A stretch of 64,000 bases of DNA from DASZHJ01 sp963735465 (lineage in GTDB: Bacteria; Pseudomonadota; Alphaproteobacteria; ATCC43930; CGMCC-115725). Under the pieces are notes generated by a model, which was given only the letters and a program-made list of their open reading frames with translations, was not told the DNA's origin and did no database searches. Shown in pieces: positions 56,941 through 64,000 of this stretch. Location: NCBI GenBank assembly GCA_963735465.1, contig CAVTLA010000001.1, positions 2,232,001-2,296,000 on the forward strand. The letters are read 5' to 3'. The position numbers and the translations under genes are program-made. Positions within the stretch are counted from its first letter, which is position 1, and each line of letters opens with the position of its first letter.

Positions 56941-58511
56941 TGCTTCACGGGATGGATGTCGAAGGCCTGGGTGTACTGGCTGGCGTTGCCTTCGAAGGCG
57001 AGGTCGCTGCGCATGCCCCAGACCGTCACCTCGTAGTGCAGCGGGATGATGCCGACATCGCCGATGCCGATCTCGGTCGCCTGCTGCAGCAGCAGCGAGC
57101 GCTTGCCGTCGTCCACTGTCTCCAGGGCCTGCTGCAGGAAATCGTCCAGCTTCGGATTGGAATAGCGGCCGCGGTTGGCGGCGCCGAAGCCTTTCGCCGG
57201 GTTGTTGGTGGCGAGCAGCGATTTCAGCGTCGAGGACGGCTCGCCGGTATCGGCGCCCCAGCCCAGGAGCATCAGGCTGAACTCGAGCTTGGAGGCGCGG
57301 GTGAAGTAGACCGACTGCGGCATCGCCTGCACGTCGGTCTTGATGCCGACGCGGGTCAGCATCTGCGCCACCGCCTGCGCCACCTTCTCGTCGTTGACGT
57401 AGCGGTCGTTCGGGCTGTGCAGCGTGATCTTGAATCCGCTGGGATATCCCGCCTCGGCGAGGAGCTTCTTGGCACCTTCGGGATCATAGGGTTCCGGCTT
57501 GAGCTTCGGGCTGACGCCGAAGAATCCCTCCGGCAGCAGCTGTCCCGCCGGGATCGCCGCCCCCTCCATCACCCGCTCGACGATCGCCTGCCGGTTGATC
57601 GCCTTCGACATCGCCAGGCGCACGCGCTGATCCCTGAGCGGGTTCTTGGCCAGCGGCTTGCCATCGTTGTCGAAGACGAAGGGCGACTGCTCGCGGTTGC
57701 TGTCGAGGTGCAGATAGATGACGCGGTTGGAGACGGTCTCGACGATGTGGAGCTTGGGGTTGGCCTTGAGCTGCTTCAGGTCGGCGGTGGGCACGTTCTC
57801 GATGAAGTCGACGTCCCCGGCCAGGAGCGCCGCCACCCGCGACGCGTTGTTGGTGATCGGCCGGAACGTCACCTTCGACCAGTCGGACTTCGGGCCCCAG
57901 TACTTGTCGTTGCGCTCCAGCACCAGGCGGTTGCCCGGCACCCACTCCACGAATTTGAAGGGACCGGTGCCAATGGCGGCGCTGCCGTGGTTGAAATCCT
58001 CGGTAGCCTTACCCTCGACGACGCGCTTCTCCTGGATCGCGATGGTGGAGAGATCGTTCGGCAGCAGCGGATAAGGCGAGCCGGTCTTGATGTGGAGCGT
58101 CAGGGGATCGACCACCTCGATCGACTTCACCGCCTTGGTGTAGATGGCGAAGGAGGCGGGGCTGTTCGGCACCTTGTCGGCGCGGTCGATGGAAAAGATG
58201 ATGTCGTCGGGCGTGAGCGGCGCGCCGTCGTGGAAGACCACCCCGGGCCGGAGCTTGAATTCCCAGGTCGCCTCGTCGATCGGCTTCCAGGAGAGAGCAA
58301 TGCCCGGCGTCAGGCGCTGGCGCGGATCCTGCAGCACCAGGCGGTCGAAGATGTGCCGCGAAATCTGGTTGTTCGGATTGAGCGTGTGATAAAGCGGATC
58401 GATCGAGGTCGGCTCCGCCGCGATCGCGATCCTGAGCTCCTGCGCCACCGCCGTCGGCGCGACAAGCGCCGCTCCGGCCAGCAGAATGCATCCGATCAGC
58501 CGTGCCAACAT
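56937..58511 (-). CDS. Peptide-type ABC substrate-binding protein (SBP_bac_5)
   Basis: The protein has 524 residues from ATG 58511. It has a signal peptide (about 1-23, LIGCILLAGAALVAPTAVAQ) and an SBP_bac_5 fold (PEPTSIDPLYHTLNPNNQISRHIFD-type start, FHDGAPLTPDDIIFS, GTGPFKFVEWVPGN, GVSPKLKPEPYDPEGAKKLLAEAGYP). It delivers peptide or peptide-like ligands to the DppBCDF-type transporter. The ligand is not known; neighbouring deacylases suggest N-acyl amino acids or small peptides. It is divergent from the deacylase gene. Confidence 0.94.
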   Translation of the reverse strand: MLARLIGCILLAGAALVAPTAVAQELRIAIAAEPTSIDPLYHTLNPNNQISRHIFDRLVLQDPRQRLTPGIALSWKPIDEATWEFKLRPGVVFHDGAPLTPDDIIFSIDRADKVPNSPASFAIYTKAVKSIEVVDPLTLHIKTGSPYPLLPNDLSTIAIQEKRVVEGKATEDFNHGSAAIGTGPFKFVEWVPGNRLVLERNDKYWGPKSDWSKVTFRPITNNASRVAALLAGDVDFIENVPTADLKQLKANPKLHIVETVSNRVIYLHLDSNREQSPFVFDNDGKPLAKNPLRDQRVRLAMSKAINRQAIVERVMEGAAIPAGQLLPEGFFGVSPKLKPEPYDPEGAKKLLAEAGYPSGFKITLHSPNDRYVNDEKVAQAVAQMLTRVGIKTDVQAMPQSVYFTRASKLEFSLMLLGWGADTGEPSSTLKSLLATNNPAKGFGAANRGRYSNPKLDDFLQQALETVDDGKRSLLLQQATEIGIGDVGIIPLHYEVTVWGMRSDLAFEGNASQYTQAFDIHPVKQ

Positions 58512-58703
58512 CCCTGCTCCCCTGGTGCCGCGGAGCTGAAACCGCGGCCCTTGCCGGGGACTCTGACCAAAAGCGGGCGGGCTTGCAACCGGCCGGGTTG
58601 CGCCGCGCGGTTCAGGACAGCGGCATTCGCCCTTGGCGCCCGCCCCGCCCTTCCGGTTATAGTGTCGGCCACGCTTTTCCGTGGCTTTTCGAGGTTTCTG
58701 CCT

Positions 58704-59864
58704 GTGCCCGCGCCGGTATTTTCCAGCATCGAGATGATCCGGAAGCTCATCGCTTTCGACACCACCAGCCGAGATTCCAATCTTGCCCTCATCGATTTCG
58801 TCCGCGGCTACCTCGCGGAGTACGGCATCGAGAGCGAGCTCTTTCACGACGACGAGCGGCGCAAGGCGAACCTCTACGCCACCATCGGTCCCAAGGACCG
58901 CGGCGGCGTCATGCTGTCGGGCCACACGGACGTGGTGCCGGTGGACGGCCAGGACTGGACCACCAATCCCTTCGAGGTGGTCGAGCGCGACGGCAAGCTC
59001 TTTGGCCGCGGCACCTCGGACATGAAGAGCTTCGTCGCGGTGGCGCTGGCAATGGTGCCGGAGTTCACCGCCCGCGAGTTGAAAACGCCGATCCATCTGG
59101 CGCTCTCCTACGACGAGGAGATCGGCTGCGTCGGCGTGCGCAGCATGATCGCGGCGGTGTCGAAGCGGCCGGTGCGGCCGTCCCTCTGCATTGTCGGCGA
59201 GCCCAGCCTGATGAAGCCGGTCATCGCCCACAAGGGCAAGATCAGCGTCGCCTGCCACGTGCGCGGGTTGGAGAGCCACTCCGCCCTCACCCACCTCGGC
59301 GTCAACGCGGTGGAGGCGGCGGCCGAGATCATCGCCTACTTGAAGGGCATGGCGCGCCGGCGCCGCGACAGGGGTCCTTTCGACCGCGAGTTCTCGCCGC
59401 CCTACTCGACGATCCACACCGGCGTGGTGAACGGCGGCACCGCCCTCAACATCGTGCCGAAGGATTGCAGCTTCATCTTCGAGTTCCGCACCCTTCCCGG
59501 CGATCCACCGGAGCCGCTCCTGGAGGAGGTGAAGCGCTTCGCCGAAACGCTGCTCCCGGAGATGCGCTCGCCCCAGGCCGGCACCGGCATCACCTTCGAG
59601 CTGCTGACGTCGACGGCGGGCCTCTCCGCCGAGCCGGATTCCGAGGTCGCCCGCCTCGCCGCCGCGCTCTCCGGCGCCAACGAGACCGGCAAGGTGAGCT
59701 TCGGCACCGAGGCCGGCCTCTTTCAGGAGGCGGGCATTCCCACCGTCGTCTGCGGACCGGGCTCCATCGACGAAGCGCACAAGCCCAACGAGTTCATCGA
59801 GATCGATCAGGTACGCCAGTGCGAGGCGTTTTTGCGCCGCCTCCTCGAGCGCGTGGCGGCCTGA
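58704..59864 (+). CDS. ArgE-type M20 deacylase (acetylornithine deacetylase-like)
   Basis: The protein has 386 residues from GTG 58704. Seen: GVMLSGHTDVVPVDGQDW, FGRGTSDMKSFVAVALAM, LSYDEEIGCVGVRS, IVGEPSLMKPVIAHKGK and a final GPGSIDEAHKPNEFI, the M20 dinuclear zinc pattern. It removes acyl groups from N-acyl amino acids, canonically N-acetylornithine. It is divergent from the transporter operon and 7 bp before the aspartoacylase-like gene. Confidence 0.92.
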   Translation: MPAPVFSSIEMIRKLIAFDTTSRDSNLALIDFVRGYLAEYGIESELFHDDERRKANLYATIGPKDRGGVMLSGHTDVVPVDGQDWTTNPFEVVERDGKLFGRGTSDMKSFVAVALAMVPEFTARELKTPIHLALSYDEEIGCVGVRSMIAAVSKRPVRPSLCIVGEPSLMKPVIAHKGKISVACHVRGLESHSALTHLGVNAVEAAAEIIAYLKGMARRRRDRGPFDREFSPPYSTIHTGVVNGGTALNIVPKDCSFIFEFRTLPGDPPEPLLEEVKRFAETLLPEMRSPQAGTGITFELLTSTAGLSAEPDSEVARLAAALSGANETGKVSFGTEAGLFQEAGIPTVVCGPGSIDEAHKPNEFIEIDQVRQCEAFLRRLLERVAA

Positions 59865-59871
59865 CGGCACC

Positions 59872-60837
59872 ATGGCAGGCAAGAATTCCATGCGCGACAG
59901 CAGCTACCCGGTCGAGCTCGTCCCGCCCGACATCTCGCCCTATCGCAAGGGCAACACGGGCATCGACTACGTGACCACCTTCGACAGCGGCAAGCCCGGC
60001 CCGCATGTGCTGGTGAACGCGCTGACCCACGGCAACGAGATCTGCGGCGCCATCGCCGTCGACGGCGTCTTCCGCTCCGGCGTCCGCCCGGCGCTGGGCA
60101 AGCTCAGCCTGAGCTTCGCCAACTGGGCCGCCTTCTCCACCTTCGAGCCGCGCAATCCCACCGCGTCCCGCTTCATCGACGAGGATTTCAACCGGCTCTG
60201 GGACGCAGTCACGCTGGAGGGCCCACGCAAGAGCACGGAACTGGCGCGGGCGCGGGAGATGCGGCCCTTCATCGACACCGTCGACCTGCTGCTGGACATT
60301 CATTCGATGCAGCACGCGACGGAAGCGCTCAGCCTCGCCGGCCTCGCGGACAAGTCCCTGGCGCTCGCACAAGCGATCGGCGCGCCGCGCCTCATCGTGC
60401 GCGACCAGGGCCATGCCGCGGGCAAACGCCTGCGCGACTACGCCGGCTTCGGCGACCCCGCCTCGCCCAAGGCCGCCTCCCTCATCGAATGCGGCCAGCA
60501 CTGGGAGCGCGCCTCCGCGGACGTGGCCCACGATGTGACCTGGCGCTTCCTGGTGGCGAGCGGCATCCTCCCGCCCGCGGAGGCGGAGCGGCAGCGCGCG
60601 CGGCCGCCGCTGACGCAGCGGGTCATCACCGTGACCCACGCCGTCACCATCGAGAACGACCGCTTCGAATTCGCCGCCGACTACCGCGGCCTCGAGGTGA
60701 TCCCCAAGGCCGGCACAGTGCTGGGACACGACGGCAAGCGCGAGGTCCGCACCCCCTACGACGAATGCGTCCTCATCATGCCGTCGCGCCGCCTCACCCG
60801 CGGCCAGACCGCGGTGCGGCTGGGTCGGTTCGGGTAA
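59872..60837 (+). CDS. Succinylglutamate desuccinylase/aspartoacylase family protein
   Basis: The 321-residue protein shows VNALTHGNEICGAIAVDG (zinc HxxE), FIDEDFNRLWD and LLLDIHSMQHATEAL (the third zinc His), the AstE/ASPA (M14-like) metal site. It hydrolyses N-acyl-aspartate or glutamate-like amides. It is the second gene after the ArgE-type deacylase and faces away from the transporter operon. Confidence 0.88.
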   Translation: MAGKNSMRDSSYPVELVPPDISPYRKGNTGIDYVTTFDSGKPGPHVLVNALTHGNEICGAIAVDGVFRSGVRPALGKLSLSFANWAAFSTFEPRNPTASRFIDEDFNRLWDAVTLEGPRKSTELARAREMRPFIDTVDLLLDIHSMQHATEALSLAGLADKSLALAQAIGAPRLIVRDQGHAAGKRLRDYAGFGDPASPKAASLIECGQHWERASADVAHDVTWRFLVASGILPPAEAERQRARPPLTQRVITVTHAVTIENDRFEFAADYRGLEVIPKAGTVLGHDGKREVRTPYDECVLIMPSRRLTRGQTAVRLGRFG

Positions 60838-60856
60838 GCTTACAACTGGACCGGCG

Positions 60857-60980
60857 TGGTGCGTCCTTCGACTCACGACCCTTTGGGCCGTGGCTCAGGA
60901 TAAGGCGATTTTCTCAGTGCCATCAGGAACGGTCCTCATCCTGAGCCGCGGGCGCGGCCCGCGAGTCGAAGGACGCACCA
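60857..60980. repeat. Nested inverted repeat (intergenic palindromic element)
   Basis: Outer arms TGGTGCGTCCTTCGACTC (60857-60874) and its exact complement (60963-60980); inner arms GGCTCAGGAT (60892-60901) and ATCCTGAGCC (60938-60947). The GGTGCGTCCTTCGA...CTCAGGAT composition is that of dispersed alphaproteobacterial repeats. It fills most of the 255-bp gap before the antitoxin gene. Confidence 0.85.
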
Positions 60981-61092
60981 TCACCCTGCAGCCAACCGGT
61001 GCTCCAAGGCGGAATACCAAACTGCCCTCCTCCATCGAAACGGCTCATCGGACAAAACGCAACACTTTTGCTATTGTTGTGAAGTAACTGCA

Positions 61093-61341
61093 ATGGCCCC
61101 GTCGATGAAGACCATCTCCGCGTCAGACGCCAAGCGGTGTTTCCCGCGCCTGCTCTCGGAAGCCGCGGCTGGCGGGGAGATCATCATCACTCGCCGTGGC
61201 GTCGCTATCGCTCGTCTGGGATCGGTGGGTCCACGAGATAGCAATCGCGCGCATCCGGCAGCCATTCGTCGCCTGATGGGAATGTTGCGCTTATCGCTCG
61301 GCAATGTACGCGTCCGACGCGACGAGCTCCATGAACGCTAG
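61093..61341 (+). CDS. Orphan Phd/YefM-family antitoxin
   Basis: The 82-residue protein shows MKTISASDAKRCFPRLLSEAAAGGEIIITRRGVAIARL, the Phd/YefM DNA-binding half. The C-terminal toxin-binding part is Arg-rich. No toxin gene follows: the next gene, 38 bp on, is glycerol kinase. It may be a relic or a solo regulator. An ATG at 61105 is an alternative start. Confidence 0.8.
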   Translation: MAPSMKTISASDAKRCFPRLLSEAAAGGEIIITRRGVAIARLGSVGPRDSNRAHPAAIRRLMGMLRLSLGNVRVRRDELHER

Positions 61342-61379
61342 CCTCTGCTTCATCTGCCGCAGTCGCCGGTGATACTCCC

Positions 61380-62866
<1,487 letters not shown>

Positions 62867-62870
<4 letters not shown>

Positions 62871-63739
62871 GCGAGATCAGATCCGTCGTGGACCTCTCCG
62901 CCGAGCTCGGCGAGAGCCCGGTCTGGGATCGCCGGGAGCACGCGCTCTACTGGATCGACGGCCGCAAGCCCACGGTCAACCGCTACGACCCGCGCACGAG
63001 CACGAACCGCGCGCTGGCGGTGCCGGAGAACGTGCACGCGGTGGCGCTCACCCGATCGCATCGACTTCTCGCCGTCTTCGAGGCCAGCCTCGCCTTTCTC
63101 GATCTCGAGACCGGCGCGCTGGAGCCGATCGCAAAGCTGATCGAGGGTGTCGACGACAACCTCAACGACGGCTGCTGCGACCGGAACGGCCGCTTCTGGG
63201 TCGGCAGCAAGGCGCGGGATTGGGTGAGCCCGATCGGCGTCCTCTTCCGCATCGATCCCGACCACTCCGTCCACCGCATGGACGCTGGCTTCCAGCTCTC
63301 GAACGGCATGGGCTGGAGCCCCGATGACCGCACCATGTACTTCATCGATTCCATGCCGCGGGAGATCTACGCCTACGATTTCGATGCGGCGAGCGGCGCC
63401 GTCGCCAACCGGCGTGTCCTCGTCCGCGTCGCCGAGGAGCACGGGCTTCCCGACGGGATGACCGTGGACGCCGAGGGCTTCCTCTGGGTCGCGCAATGGA
63501 ATGGCGGCCGCGTGGTGCGCTACGACCCCGACGGCAAGGTCGAGCGCGTGGTGGCGATGCCCGTGCGGCGCCCCACAAGCTGCACCTTCGGCGGCGCCGA
63601 CCTCGCGACGCTCTACATCACGTCCGGCACCATGCGGATGACCGCCGAGGAGCTGGCCCGCGAGCCCCGGGCCGGAAATCTCTTCGCGCTCGAGGCCGGC
63701 GTGCAAGGCCTGCCGGAGCCGCGGTTCGCCGCCGACTGA
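62867..63739 (+). CDS. SMP-30/gluconolactonase family protein
   Basis: The protein has 290 residues from ATG 62867. A six-bladed propeller lactonase: ELGESPVWDRREHALYWID (metal Glu), NDGCCDRNGRFWVGS (Asn/Asp), QLSNGMGWSPDD and LPDGMTVDAEGFLWVA (metal Asn and Asp). It hydrolyses sugar lactones, but the substrate is not known. It is translationally coupled to glpK, an unusual pairing. Confidence 0.92.
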
Positions 63740-63741
63740 GA

Positions 63742-64000
63742 TCAGAAGCGGCGCGGGATGTAGCGGGCGAGGCCCGACATCCCCAGCATCATCAGACCGC
63801 CGGCGACGAAGACCGCCGGCAGCTCGAAGGCCGAGAGCAGCGCGGCGAAGACCGCCGGTGGCACCAGCTGGGTGGTATCGCGATAGGTGGCGAAGATCGC
63901 GGTCATTTCGCTGCGCTCGTAGGGGTGGACGGCGCGGAGGTAGAGCGTGTTGCCGGCGCCGTCGAGGATCTCCGTCGCCAGCGCCGCCAGGAGAAGCGCG
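63742..64000 (-). CDS. MFS-type transporter, C-terminal fragment
   Basis: The minus-strand frame is open from the window edge to a stop at 63742-63744; 85 residues are visible. They contain two hydrophobic helices (PPAVFAALLSAF and FVAGGLMMLGMSG), preceded by LDGAGNTLYLRAVHPYERSEM, and end ARYIPRRF. This is the end of a major-facilitator-type permease. The start and substrate lie outside the window. It converges with the lactonase gene. Confidence 0.7.
   Translation of the reverse strand, partial: ALLLAALATEILDGAGNTLYLRAVHPYERSEMTAIFATYRDTTQLVPPAVFAALLSAFELPAVFVAGGLMMLGMSGLARYIPRRF

Noticed and set aside
56952..58703. N-terminal extension of the ArgE-type protein over the binding-protein gene
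   Set aside because: The frame is open by chance opposite the SBP gene; the conserved protein starts near the GTG at 58704.

Overview
The window is a gene-dense, high-GC piece of an alphaproteobacterial chromosome. It encodes CtrA, its phosphotransferase ChpT, the CtrA inhibitor SciP, and the alphaproteobacterial flagellar regulators FlbD, FlbT and FlaF. Together these point to a motile, free-living member of the Rhodospirillales or a related order. I cannot name the genus.

Layout. 1-9.8 kb: flagellin glycosylation and flagellin supply (a pseudaminic-acid cytidylyltransferase fragment, a PseG-acetyltransferase fusion, PseI, an unidentified Ala/Gln/Ser-rich protein, then on the minus strand flagellin-flbT-flaF-TPR/OGT-like-maf). 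10-26 kb: flagellar structural and regulatory genes (flaG; fliK-flgD-flgE; sciP; fliF-fliG-fliH-fliN-flbD-flhA-flhF-flhG and a second FliK-like protein). 26-36.6 kb: a PAS protein, fliJ-fliI, ctrA, and the chemotaxis operon cheA-cheW-cheY-cheB-cheR with chpT and a DUF3553 gene. 36.7-43.4 kb: an SDR oxidoreductase, an MHYT histidine kinase, mobA, fdhD, a secreted Cache protein and a chemoreceptor. 43.4-48 kb: two small membrane paralogues, a radical SAM enzyme of the MJ0619/tetraether-synthase type with an Lgt-like membrane protein, then moaA and nadK. 48-52 kb: a stressosome module (globin-coupled RsbR, RsbS, RsbT, RsbX-type phosphatase) ending in a histidine kinase with an RsbU-like N-terminus. 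52-61 kb: a dipeptide-type ABC transporter with three different N-acyl amino-acid hydrolases. 61-64 kb: an orphan Phd antitoxin, glycerol kinase, an SMP-30 lactonase and the end of an MFS transporter.

Regulatory logic is visible in the DNA. Three sigma-54 promoters (flagellin, flaG, fliK) lie downstream of copies of a 15-bp dyad, CGGCA-N4-T-TGCCG. A fifth copy lies before fliF, which has no sigma-54 promoter. The dyad is a good candidate for the FlbD binding site, and flbD itself is in the window. Full TTAA-N7-TTAA CtrA boxes precede sciP and ctrA, and four GANTC methylation sites sit in the ctrA upstream region.

Data quality. Seven genes (flbD, flhA, the SDR gene, the radical SAM gene, the Lgt-like gene, moaA, the stressosome kinase) are broken by single-base insertions although the rest of each gene is intact. 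In 12 of 14 cases the extra base sits at a degenerate codon position, as if two synonymous alleles had both been written into the consensus. I treat these genes as functional with assembly errors.
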